Positions 7,918 through 16,471 of a stretch of 64,000 nucleotides of DNA are shown here, in pieces. The notes under the pieces were generated by a model. That model saw only the letters and a program-made list of their open reading frames with translations, ran no database searches and was not told the origin of the DNA. Positions within the stretch are counted from its first letter, which is position 1, and the number at the start of each line of letters is the position of its first letter. Source of the DNA: Eggerthellaceae bacterium. Lineage in GTDB: Bacteria > Actinomycetota > Coriobacteriia > Coriobacteriales > Eggerthellaceae. The DNA lies in contig JAAVZC010000010.1 in assembly GCA_022791455.1 (NCBI GenBank), forward strand, positions 42,695 to 106,694, written 5' to 3'. A program made the position numbers and the translations under genes.

Positions 7918-8682
7918 TTAGAGAAGAATGGCCGCTATGATACAGGCCGCTGCGCCCATGGCCACAGCGATTCCGCTCGCAATGCTGAAGGACGCAGCGT
8001 TCAGACGACTGCGCGGTTCAGGGGCGCCATAGCAACGCGCCTCCATAGCTAGAGCCAGGGTCTCGCCGCGGCGAAACAGACCCACGAGCACCGGCACCAG
8101 GGCGCCGCCCCAAGCCTTTATGGCCTGCAGCGGGCCTCCGTCGAAGCCAGCGCCGCGGCTCAACTGCGCGCGGCGCACTTGGCTCATCTGCTCGGAAATC
8201 AGCGGGATGAAGCGCACCGCCAGACTAAGGGTGAGGGCGATATCATCAGCTGGCACGCCCAGCCGTTTCAAAGGCGAAAGGAAGCTGGAAAACGCCTCCA
8301 TGAGCTGCGTAGAGGTGGTGGAATAGGTGACCACGAGGCTGGCCCACGCCAGCAAGAGGATGCGCGCCCCCAGCAAAAGCCCGCGATTCAGGTTCGCGGC
8401 GGAAAACCCCATGGCACCGTCGTTGTAGGCGAAGGCGTTCAGCGCCACTGTGACCGCCACGAGAATATACACCGCCACCAGCGGTGCCAGAAGCGGCCGC
8501 GCCGGCAAGCGACTGGCCAGTACGACGGCCAGCAGCGCAGCAGCAGCCAGCGCCATTCCCGCCCACGTATCCAAGAAAAACAGCGACACGGAGTAGGCCA
8601 ACAGCAGCACCAGTTTCACGCGCGCATCGGCGCGATGGATAGGGGAGCGCCGCGGAATATATGTCGAAGGGGATTGAGCCAT
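7918..8682 (-). CDS. ECF transporter transmembrane (T) component, biotin type
   Basis: A 254-residue CbiQ/EcfT-family membrane protein with about five hydrophobic segments. The two coupling motifs that contact the ATPases are visible as AQLSRGAGFDGG and ALAMEARCYG. Its position just before bioY suggests a BioN role in biotin uptake. ATG 8682 is the first start that keeps the expected N-terminus PRRSPIHRADARVKL; the ribosome site (a CCCC/GGGGG run) is poor and the upstream region has no better start. The window has a second T component at 27072-27959. Confidence 0.9.
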   Translation of the reverse strand: MAQSPSTYIPRRSPIHRADARVKLVLLLAYSVSLFFLDTWAGMALAAAALLAVVLASRLPARPLLAPLVAVYILVAVTVALNAFAYNDGAMGFSAANLNRGLLLGARILLLAWASLVVTYSTTSTQLMEAFSSFLSPLKRLGVPADDIALTLSLAVRFIPLISEQMSQVRRAQLSRGAGFDGGPLQAIKAWGGALVPVLVGLFRRGETLALAMEARCYGAPEPRSRLNAASFSIASGIAVAMGAAACIIAAILL

Positions 8683-8761
8683 GGGGGAATGATAGCAAAA
8701 CGGTCGCGCCGGTAGATTGGCGCGACCGTCCGAGGAGGGTGAGTGCTTGCAGGAACGCGGG

Positions 8762-10693
8762 CTAGATGACCATATCGAAGCAGTTGATGATGGTGTCCAA
8801 ATCCGCTTCGCTGCCCGCCATTTCAATCTGGCCGGCGCTGATGCCGTCCTTGATGGTCATCTGGCCAACGCCGATGGCGGGAATGAGCGCAAAGGGCATC
8901 TTCAGCTCCACGTCGGGGCTCTCGATGGCGCCGCGGATGGACTGCGCTACGCAGCTGTGGATGGACATGGTCTCCACATCGCCCGTATCCGTGAAATTGA
9001 AGGTGAGGGTCTTGTTGACGCCCTTCGCCTTCTCCGGGTTCAGGTTGATGCCGAGCACCTGGATGAAGTAGTTCTTTTCGCCCGTGGCATAGCCTCCGGC
9101 CAGCATCATGGCGCCGCCGGCCCACGGCAGTTCGCCAACCTTGCCCTCGAGGCGCAGCGCTTCCGTCAGGTACCAGTTGCGCGAAGACGAGTCCTTGCTG
9201 CGGTAGCCCATCTGGCGGAACGCCTCAGCCTTGATGCGGGTGGCGTCGGCATTCTCAGGGTCGACGCGCAGGACATGCGTGGCAAGCGTGGCGGCCCAAG
9301 ACCACTGTTCGTCGCCCAGGACGTTCTCGCACTCGGCAACCGCGGCGTCCACGCCGCCCATCGCCTCAACGAACTTCTTCGACTCGAATTCCTTCGAAAC
9401 AGGGTGCAGCTCGATGGCATCGTTGCCAAACCAGCCAACCATGCCGCTGTAGATGCCGCGGATGTAATACTCGGGATCGCCGTAGAGCGGGCGCACGGCT
9501 TCAATGATCTCGTCGGGGAAGGTGATGGAGCGCACAATCTCGTCCGGGGTGAGGCCCAGATTCATACCGCGCAGCGTCTGGTCGTTGAGGAACTGCAGAC
9601 TGTCGCGGAACAGCGAGATGCCGCGCTGGCACTCCTCGGCGCCAATCATGGGCATGCCGTGACAGGCCACGTGGTACTCCGGCTGCCAGGACAGGCAAAT
9701 GTCGATGCCCTTGATGATGGAGTTGGGATCGCGGAAAATCTGGCCACGCAGTGGATAGATGTTGTAGAAGGCGTTCCAGACCTGGTTGGTCAGGGCCATC
9801 TTCATGTCCGGGAACCACATGTTCATGCTTGCAATGGAGTCGGAAACCAATGGCCAGAATTGAATGCGAACGCCATCGATAGTCATTTCGGTGAACTCGT
9901 CGCTTGCCGGGATGTTAGTGTTCGGCAGGATGAAGCCGCTCTTCTGCTCGGTGTCGGCAGGGTTCGCCTGGAAACGACCCATTCCGGCGCCGATCAGGGC
10001 ATCAGGGCCTTCTTGGGGCAGCACGTTGCCGAACTGGCGGGTTGCGCGCATGGCCATGCTGGGCACGTTCATGGCGGTGGTGCCGAACTTCGCCGCGGCG
10101 AGCAGCTCGTGAGCGATAATGGGCACATTGTTCGGATTCCCTTCGCCCACATAAGCAGTGGTGCCCCCGCAGTAGTGGTCATGCGTATAGATCACAGCGG
10201 AAATAGGTCGCTCCGCAACGCCTGGTACGGTTTTGAAGAGATCGTAATCCCAGTTGCCAGTAGCTTCGGACTCGGCGGTGTCGATGACGATGATGCCGGT
10301 GTCGCCGATGATCATTGCGGAGTTGGCATTCGTGTTGCCGATCGCGCAATATACCTTGTTGGGAATGACTTCCACCAGACGCGGGTCGAAGTCCTTGTCG
10401 TAGTCCAGGCAGACCTCGGGGGCCAGACCGCCATTGGGCATCTCGACGATCTTCAGCTCCTTGCCGTTCTTGTCGTTCTTGCTTCCCATGAAGACGGGGT
10501 TGTTGACGGCGGCTGCGCGTTCCTCGTCGGTCATGGGAGTGAACTCGGCGGCGCCTCCCGTTTCGGGCAGGTTCTCTTCAGCGGGAGTCGAGCAGCCCGC
10601 CAAAGCAGTCATGCCGAGTGTCCCCAATGCAGCAACCCCGCCGAATCTCATCAGATCACGACGGCTCATTCCCGATGCACTATATTCCCCCAT
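8762..10693 (-). CDS. Tat-exported lipoprotein related to alkyl sulfatases, with altered metal motif
   Basis: A 643-residue protein with a twin-arginine signal (SRRDLMRF, Arg11-Arg12) running into a lipobox LAGC (Cys34), so it is probably exported folded and lipid-anchored. The core is a metallo-beta-lactamase fold of the SdsA/YjcS alkyl-sulfatase type, followed by a helical dimerisation domain and an SCP2-like C-terminal domain. The usual HxHxDH zinc motif is shortened to THDHYCGG (His171, Asp172, His173), and the position that carries a metal-binding Glu in the family reads LTNQVW. Activity on sulfate esters is therefore uncertain. ATG 10693 follows GAGGGGG. A TetR regulator is divergent from it, suggesting substrate-inducible expression. 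Confidence 0.85.
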   Translation of the reverse strand: MGEYSASGMSRRDLMRFGGVAALGTLGMTALAGCSTPAEENLPETGGAAEFTPMTDEERAAAVNNPVFMGSKNDKNGKELKIVEMPNGGLAPEVCLDYDKDFDPRLVEVIPNKVYCAIGNTNANSAMIIGDTGIIVIDTAESEATGNWDYDLFKTVPGVAERPISAVIYTHDHYCGGTTAYVGEGNPNNVPIIAHELLAAAKFGTTAMNVPSMAMRATRQFGNVLPQEGPDALIGAGMGRFQANPADTEQKSGFILPNTNIPASDEFTEMTIDGVRIQFWPLVSDSIASMNMWFPDMKMALTNQVWNAFYNIYPLRGQIFRDPNSIIKGIDICLSWQPEYHVACHGMPMIGAEECQRGISLFRDSLQFLNDQTLRGMNLGLTPDEIVRSITFPDEIIEAVRPLYGDPEYYIRGIYSGMVGWFGNDAIELHPVSKEFESKKFVEAMGGVDAAVAECENVLGDEQWSWAATLATHVLRVDPENADATRIKAEAFRQMGYRSKDSSSRNWYLTEALRLEGKVGELPWAGGAMMLAGGYATGEKNYFIQVLGINLNPEKAKGVNKTLTFNFTDTGDVETMSIHSCVAQSIRGAIESPDVELKMPFALIPAIGVGQMTIKDGISAGQIEMAGSEADLDTIINCFDMVI

Positions 10694-10744
10694 TATTCCC
10701 CCTCGTTACAAAATCAAGCAATACTCCTTGTCGTTTGTGCTGGG

Positions 10745-10756
10745 AATTGGCCAATT
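10745..10756. promoter_or_regulatory. 12-bp perfect palindrome in divergent promoter region
   Basis: AATTGGCCAATT lies between the sulfatase-like and TetR genes, 16 bases from the second palindrome. It may be an additional protein-binding site. Confidence 0.35.
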
Positions 10757-10771
10757 TCCATGATTGTCATA

Positions 10772-10793
10772 TTGTCACAAACCTTTGCGACAA
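10772..10793. promoter_or_regulatory. Candidate TetR operator
   Basis: TTGTCACAAA and TTTGCGACAA form a 10+2+10 inverted repeat with one mismatch. It overlaps the -35 box of the tetR-direction promoter, as expected for autoregulation, and sits in the shared gap with the divergent sulfatase-like gene. Confidence 0.6.
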
Positions 10794-10813
10794 ACAAGAA
10801 ACTCGGCTATCCT
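10785..10813 (+). promoter_or_regulatory. Promoter of the TetR gene
   Basis: -35 TTGCGA (10785-10790), 17-base spacer, -10 TATCCT (10808-10813). The -35 lies inside the candidate operator. Confidence 0.6.
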
Positions 10814-10905
10814 ATAAATAGGTAATCGATTCGCTAAAAATGTCGCATATCTGCCCTATGCGTCGGGGGAGACGCAGATGGGAAGCATGCGGAAGAGGGG
10901 GAGCA

Positions 10906-11517
10906 ATGGGGGTCGATGCGCGGGTGGTTTATACCAAGACAGGTGTGAGGGCTGCTTTTGTCGAGTTGTTGCGAACGCGTCCGCTTACGCAAATTCGTGT
11001 GCGGGAGATTTGCGCGATCGCTGGCATCAGCAGGGCCACATTCTACCGTCACTATGATGGAGTCGAGGGCTTGCTGGATGCTATCGAAGACGAGTTCATA
11101 GAACAGATAGAGGGAGCCTTACGGGAGGCGTCGGAAGAGAACATCCACGACACGCTCGTGCTGATTTTGGCCGCATTCGAAGAGAACGCTGACGTGTTCT
11201 CGGAGCTGTCGTCGCGTAATGCCGACCCGCTGTTTCCCTACAAGATTTTCGAGGCCTGCTTCCGAAACTACCGCGAGGTGAGCGCACGGAACATGGGAGT
11301 TGTGCTGAAGCCCGAAGAGGGGCAGTGGCTTTACGGTTATACCTGTTGGGGTTTCTACGGCGTAGTGATGCGTTGGATGGCGGGAGGTATGAAGGAGCCC
11401 GTATCGGTTGTGGCCGAGTTTGCGGAACGGCTGCTCATGGGCTCAGTTGAGGGGTTGAAGGAGAAAGGCCACCACGATGACGCGGCGGCCTCTGAACCTG
11501 CGGGGGAGGGACGCTAA
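10906..11517 (+). CDS. TetR/AcrR-family transcriptional regulator
   Basis: A 203-residue regulator. The N-terminal helix-turn-helix reads ...IRVREICAIAGISRATFYRHYDG, the standard TetR_N pattern; the rest is a helical ligand-binding domain with an aromatic-rich segment (LYGYTCWGFYGVVMRWM) that could line the pocket. ATG 10906 follows GAGGGGGAGC. It is divergent from the sulfatase-like gene with 212 bp between, containing two palindromes, so repression of that gene and of itself is the likely role. The ligand is unknown. Its stop is only 6 bp from the stop of the convergent pknB. Confidence 0.92.
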   Translation: MGVDARVVYTKTGVRAAFVELLRTRPLTQIRVREICAIAGISRATFYRHYDGVEGLLDAIEDEFIEQIEGALREASEENIHDTLVLILAAFEENADVFSELSSRNADPLFPYKIFEACFRNYREVSARNMGVVLKPEEGQWLYGYTCWGFYGVVMRWMAGGMKEPVSVVAEFAERLLMGSVEGLKEKGHHDDAAASEPAGEGR

Positions 11518-11523
11518 AAGCAG

Positions 11524-13590
11524 CTAGACGGTTTGTGCTTGGGCGTCTCCGCCTTCGCCGGTGCCGGTGTCGCCACCTTCGCCTTCGTTGCCCGTGTCGG
11601 GATCAGGGTTGGCAGGTGGCTCGGGCTCGGTTTGCGCTGGGCCGTCACTGACGGTGAGGCTGACCTTCTTGCCGCCCTCAAGAGAGGCGCCAGCGCCGGG
11701 GTCTTGGCCAATGACGGTGCCAGCAGCCTGATCGCTGGTTACGCGGTCAATGCTTCCCACCGAGAAGCCGGCATTTTCGATGGCATCTTTTGCGGCACCT
11801 TCGGTCTTGCCTATAACGTTGGGTACTTCGTTTTGCGCAGGGCCGGTCGAGATGGTAATGATGATGTTCTGGCCCTTCTGAACGGGTTCGCCCTTGCGGG
11901 GGCTTGTCATCATGACGCAGCCTTTGTCGGTGTTTGACGACGACGCACGCTCTACCGTCACCGTGTAGCCAGCGTCCTCAAGTTGCTTTTTGGCTTGTTC
12001 TTCGGGTACATCGTCCAGATTGGGCATTGTGTCACTCTCGGGGCCGGTGGAAACGACCACCAGCACATTCTGCCCCTTCTTGACCTCTTTGCCTGCTTGG
12101 GGGTCTTGGCGAATGATCTTTCCCTCTTCGACATCGTCGGAGGCTTCTTCGCCGTTTTCCTCAACCGTGAAGCCGTACTGGTCACCGATCTTCCGCGCCT
12201 CCTCGAGCGTGCTGCCTTCAAGGGGCGGCATCTCGAACGTCTCGCTTGCTTGGGTCACGGTCAGGTTTACGCGGCTGCCTTCGGGGACCTTTTCGCCGCC
12301 CTCGGGGTCTTGGCCTACGACGGTATTGTCTTCTTGGGTGTCGTCGGTGACGCGGTTGATGTTGCCCACTTCAAGGCCGGCGTCCTCGAGGGCCTTGGTG
12401 GCCTCCGCCAAAGACGAGTTGGTCACGTTGGGCACATCTACTTCCTTGGCGCTGCCGTTGGAAACGATGAACACGATGACGCCAATCACCACCAGTGCCG
12501 CAATAATGGCCAGCGCGATGATGGGGCCCTTATTCAGGCCTTCCTTCTCGGTAGAGCGGTAGGTGGAGCGGCTGTTGCGAGCCGCCGGATCCACTGGCTT
12601 CATGGTCTGGGTGCCCGGCACACCGCCGGCCCCTTCCACGGCGGGCATCACCTGGGTGCCGTTTTCCGGCACGCGGTTCATGAGGTTGGTGGCAGCGGCG
12701 CCGCCCAGCATGGCGGTGGCGGCGGCTCCCACCGCGCCCACGGCTGCCAGGTTCACGGGGCGTCCCGCCAGGTAGTCGTTCAGTGCCAGGCGCATGTCGT
12801 TAGCGGTGGCGAAGCGGTCGGCCGGGTTCTTGGCCAGGGCGCACATGATGATGCTCTCCAGGCCCGGATCGATCTTCGGGTTGATCTCGCGCGGCGGCAC
12901 CGGCGCGTCTTTCACCTGCATGAGGGCTACGGAAACGGCGTCCGGACCGTCGAAGGGAAGGCGCCCGGTGGCGGCTTCGTAGAGCACGATGCCCAGCGAG
13001 TAGATGTCGCTCGCGGAGGTGAGCTCTTTGCCCTGCGCCTGTTCCGGCGAAATATAGTGGGCGGTGCCCAGCACGGAGGAGGTCTTCTGCTCCACGGAGT
13101 TCTTCGCCCGCGCGATGCCGAAGTCCATCACCTTCACATTGCCGTCCGGCTGCACCATGATGTTCTGCGGCTTGATGTCGCGGTGGATGATATCCTGGTT
13201 GTGGGCCACGGTGAGCGCTTGGCACACCTGCGAGCCAATTTCGGCCACCTTGCGCTGGTTGATGGCGCCGCGCTGCTGAATGGCGGTCTTCAAGTCCGAA
13301 CCGCGCACGAATTCCATAACGATGAAGTAGGTCTGGCCGTCCTGGCCCCAGTCGTAGACGTTCACAATGTAGGGGCTCTGCAGGTTGGCGGCCGAGGCGG
13401 CCTCCTGGCGGAAACGACGGGTGAAGTCGGGGTCGGCGGCGTACTGGGGAAGCATCACCTTCACGGCCACAACGCGCCCGAGCACGTTGTCGACGGCGCG
13501 ATAGACTTCGGCCATACCGCCAATGCCGATGCGATCTTTGATTTCGTATCGGCCGCTAAAGGTTCTTCCAGTCATTGGTTCGGTGGTCAC
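11524..13590 (-). CDS. pknB: PASTA-domain serine/threonine protein kinase
   Basis: A 688-residue Hanks-type kinase. The kinase domain (about 14-275) shows the glycine loop GIGGMAEVYRA, the VAVKVM lysine, catalytic HRDIKPQNIM and DFGIA. A single membrane helix lies near residues 351-375, followed outside by four PASTA repeats, which in PknB homologues sense muropeptides or lipid II. The far C-terminus is Pro/Glu/Gly-rich and low-complexity. The start is GTG 13590, 5 bases after AAGGAG. It ends the fhaA-fhaB-pstP-SEDS/PBP cluster, 121 bp after the preceding gene; a TACAAT box in that gap hints at an extra promoter. It should phosphorylate the FHA proteins and division factors and be reversed by PstP. 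Confidence 0.97.
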   Translation of the reverse strand: MTTEPMTGRTFSGRYEIKDRIGIGGMAEVYRAVDNVLGRVVAVKVMLPQYAADPDFTRRFRQEAASAANLQSPYIVNVYDWGQDGQTYFIVMEFVRGSDLKTAIQQRGAINQRKVAEIGSQVCQALTVAHNQDIIHRDIKPQNIMVQPDGNVKVMDFGIARAKNSVEQKTSSVLGTAHYISPEQAQGKELTSASDIYSLGIVLYEAATGRLPFDGPDAVSVALMQVKDAPVPPREINPKIDPGLESIIMCALAKNPADRFATANDMRLALNDYLAGRPVNLAAVGAVGAAATAMLGGAAATNLMNRVPENGTQVMPAVEGAGGVPGTQTMKPVDPAARNSRSTYRSTEKEGLNKGPIIALAIIAALVVIGVIVFIVSNGSAKEVDVPNVTNSSLAEATKALEDAGLEVGNINRVTDDTQEDNTVVGQDPEGGEKVPEGSRVNLTVTQASETFEMPPLEGSTLEEARKIGDQYGFTVEENGEEASDDVEEGKIIRQDPQAGKEVKKGQNVLVVVSTGPESDTMPNLDDVPEEQAKKQLEDAGYTVTVERASSSNTDKGCVMMTSPRKGEPVQKGQNIIITISTGPAQNEVPNVIGKTEGAAKDAIENAGFSVGSIDRVTSDQAAGTVIGQDPGAGASLEGGKKVSLTVSDGPAQTEPEPPANPDPDTGNEGEGGDTGTGEGGDAQAQTV

Positions 13591-13711
13591 TTTAGCTCCT
13601 TTGCCACATGGGGTTCGTTTTGCTGCTGCGTTTTAATGTAGACAAGTACTCGGATTGTACTAGATCATCGGCCATTTTTCGACTTCCTTATCAACGTGTA
13701 ACCTCAATGCT

Positions 13712-16471
13712 CTACAGAAGACCGTAAAGGGCAAGGGAGGTCTCCAAAACATCGTGCGCCTTGTAGGCGGCGATGGAGTCTTCGCCCTTCTCGATGACAA
13801 TTGCCACGACCACTTGCGGGTCATCGGCGGGGGCCATGCCCACAAACCACATGTTGGTGGTGCCGTCGCCGTTTTCCGCCGTGCCGGTTTTGCCCGCCAC
13901 TTCCACGCCGTTAAGGGCGGCGGGGTAGCCGGTGCCGTTGGAGACGACGCCCTTCATCACCTCGCGTACTTCCTGGGCCACCTGTTTCGAGGTGGCCTGC
14001 TTGAAGGGCAGCGGAGTGGGGGAGAAGCTGCGTTCGCCGTTGGCGTTGTAGATGCCGTCCACCAGGTAGGGGTTCATGATGACGCCGTCGTTGGCGATGG
14101 CGCAGCCGGCCAGAGCCATTTCCAGCACCGTGGCTTGCGGGCCGGCGGGGCTTTCGTGCTCGCCCACCGGTTCGCCGCAGGCGGCCCAGGCGGTTTCCCA
14201 CGTGGTCATTTCGGAGGGGTCCGGCATGAGCGACTTCGCCAGGGGCAGCGCGAAGTCGGGGTTGGTGCCGAAGCCGAAGGCGTTGGCGGCGTTCACCAGG
14301 CGCTCGCTGCCAAGCTCGTCTCCCACCTGGCCGAATACCGTGTTGGAGGAGACCTCCATGGCGCGGGCCAGCGTGATGTTGCCGTAGGCGATGTCACGGG
14401 CGTTGGTGACATCGGCGTTGCCGATATCGATGGAGGCGGGGGAGTTGTAGACGGTTTCCGTGGTGGCCACGCCGTCTTCCAGCGCTGCCGTCAGCGTGAT
14501 CATCTTAAAGGTGGAGCCGGGGGCGTAGAGCGCCTGGGTGGCGCGGTTGAACAGGGCCGACGAGTCGGAGGCGTTGGTGGCGGAATCGGCCAGCAGCTTC
14601 TCGAAATCGGCAGCGTCGTAGGTGGGAGCGGAGGCCAGGCCCAGCACCGCGCCGGACTTCGGATCCATCACGATGCAGGCGCCCACGTTGCCTTCGAGCG
14701 CTTGCTGCGCCGCCTTCTGAATCTGCGAATTAATGGTGAGGGTGACGTCGTTGCCGGGATTGCCCACGCCGGCTAGCATGTTCAGGGCGTCGCTCCAGGT
14801 GGCGAAGTCCTGGTTGCCCTGCAGCGTTTCGTTGTAAGCCGCTTCTATTCCTGCGGTTCCGTATTGCTGCGACGCGTAGCCCACAATGTGGCTGGCCAGG
14901 GTGCCGGCCGGGTACACACGGGTGTAGTGGCCGTCCTCTTCCACCGACTGCGCCAGCACCACGCCGTCGTAGGTGGAAATAGTTCCCCGCTCGCCTTCCG
15001 CCTGCTTCGCCAGCGTATGGCCGTTGCTGGGCATCTGCTGCACGTCTTCAGCGTGAATGACCATCCACCAAGTGAGGTTAGCCACCAGCGCCACGAACAG
15101 CAGCGACAGGAAGATCATGGTGGCGGTGAGGCGCTTGCCCAGCGCCACGCGCCCCAGCACGCTGTTGGAGGAGATGGTGGACGTTTGCATGAGGTCGCGG
15201 CCGTCGCCCACGCCCTCGTCGCCGCAGCGCAGCAAAAAGCCCACGATGATGAAGCTGGAAAGCAGCGAAGAGCCGCCCTGTGCAATGAAGGGCAGCGTGA
15301 TGCCCGTCAGTGGGATGAGGTCGGTGATGCCGCCCACGATGATGAACGCCTGCAGCACGATAATAGAGGTGAGGCCCACGGCGATGAACGAGCTGACGTC
15401 GCTCTTCGCGCGCGCCGCCACCACCATGCCGCGGATGGCGAAAGACAAGTACAGCAGCAGAATGCCCGCCGCACCCAGCAGGCCGGATTCTTCGGCGATG
15501 ACGGCGAAAATGGCATCGTTGTAGGCATAGGGGATGGGGATGTCTGCACCCAGTCCGCGGCCGATGCCGGTGCCGAACATGCCGCCGTCGGCAATGGAGA
15601 ACAGGCATTGGGCCAGCTGGTAGCTGGTGTTCTGCGCATCGGCGAAGGGGTCGAGCCAAATGGCCACGCGCAACTGCACATGGCCGAACATGCCGTACAG
15701 GGCCACCGCGGCAATGGCGGCCATGAGCAGGCCGGTTACCACGTAGAGCTTCTTGCCGGTGGCGCAGTAGAGCATGACCAGGAACACGGCGAACAGCACG
15801 AGCGCCAGGCCCAGGTCCTTCTCCAGCACAACCACCAAGAAGGCGAGCGCCCACATGATGACCATGGGCATGAGGGTGCGCAGATCCGGCAGCCAGAACG
15901 GCCCCACCTTCCAGGTGAACACCGAGAGCAGCTCGCGGTTCGCCGCCAAATAGCCGGCCAGGAATAGCACGATGCAAATCTTCGCCAGCTCGCCCGGCTG
16001 GAAGGAGAAGCTACCAAGGCTCAGCCACAGGCGGCTGCCGTTCTCCTCGTGGCCGATGACCGGCAGCATGGGGGAGAGCAGGAGCAAGATGCCCAGCAGC
16101 ACCAATATATATTTGTATTGGGCCACGCGGTCGATGTTCTTCAGGAACACGAGCACCAGCACCATGCAGGCAATGCCAAGGTAGAGCCAGATGACCTGGC
16201 GCACGGCCATTTCCGGCACAATGCGTGTGACGAACGCGATGCCGATGGCAGAAAGGGCGAAGGTGATGGGCAAGATGGCGGGGTCGGCGCCCGGGGCGAA
16301 CACGCGCACGGCAATGTGGGCCACCAAGAATGCGCCGAAGATGCCCAGCGGCACCGCCAGGTTCTCCACCGTGACAACCATGCCGTCGTGAATGAGGAGC
16401 ATGGCGAACAGCACAATGACGAGCGGCGCCGCAATAACCAGCAGCAACAGCTCTAGGTTGCGGCGGGTCAC
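13712..16471 (-). CDS. SEDS glycosyltransferase fused to class B penicillin-binding protein
   Basis: One 919-residue polypeptide combining two proteins normally encoded as rodA/ftsW and pbpA. Residues 1 to about 424 are a SEDS polymerase with ten or so membrane helices and the landmarks ENGSRLWLSLG, FQPGELAKI and GMFGTGIGRG. After a short hydrophilic join, a membrane helix near 445-465 begins the class B PBP half, whose transpeptidase has Ser653-x-x-Lys656 (STFK), SSN and KTG (861-863). It would polymerise lipid II and cross-link the strand in one molecule. The ATG overlaps the pstP stop as ATGA. I saw no frameshift or internal ribosome site that would separate the halves. Confidence 0.95.
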   Translation of the reverse strand: MTRRNLELLLLVIAAPLVIVLFAMLLIHDGMVVTVENLAVPLGIFGAFLVAHIAVRVFAPGADPAILPITFALSAIGIAFVTRIVPEMAVRQVIWLYLGIACMVLVLVFLKNIDRVAQYKYILVLLGILLLLSPMLPVIGHEENGSRLWLSLGSFSFQPGELAKICIVLFLAGYLAANRELLSVFTWKVGPFWLPDLRTLMPMVIMWALAFLVVVLEKDLGLALVLFAVFLVMLYCATGKKLYVVTGLLMAAIAAVALYGMFGHVQLRVAIWLDPFADAQNTSYQLAQCLFSIADGGMFGTGIGRGLGADIPIPYAYNDAIFAVIAEESGLLGAAGILLLYLSFAIRGMVVAARAKSDVSSFIAVGLTSIIVLQAFIIVGGITDLIPLTGITLPFIAQGGSSLLSSFIIVGFLLRCGDEGVGDGRDLMQTSTISSNSVLGRVALGKRLTATMIFLSLLFVALVANLTWWMVIHAEDVQQMPSNGHTLAKQAEGERGTISTYDGVVLAQSVEEDGHYTRVYPAGTLASHIVGYASQQYGTAGIEAAYNETLQGNQDFATWSDALNMLAGVGNPGNDVTLTINSQIQKAAQQALEGNVGACIVMDPKSGAVLGLASAPTYDAADFEKLLADSATNASDSSALFNRATQALYAPGSTFKMITLTAALEDGVATTETVYNSPASIDIGNADVTNARDIAYGNITLARAMEVSSNTVFGQVGDELGSERLVNAANAFGFGTNPDFALPLAKSLMPDPSEMTTWETAWAACGEPVGEHESPAGPQATVLEMALAGCAIANDGVIMNPYLVDGIYNANGERSFSPTPLPFKQATSKQVAQEVREVMKGVVSNGTGYPAALNGVEVAGKTGTAENGDGTTNMWFVGMAPADDPQVVVAIVIEKGEDSIAAYKAHDVLETSLALYGLL

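Noticed and set aside
8717..10825. A 702-codon open frame opposite the sulfatase-like gene
   Set aside because: Composition is typical of the complement of a GC-rich gene; the opposite strand has Tat signal, lipobox and fold motifs.
11983..13641. A 552-codon open frame opposite pknB
   Set aside because: Antisense shadow; pknB motifs are unmistakable.
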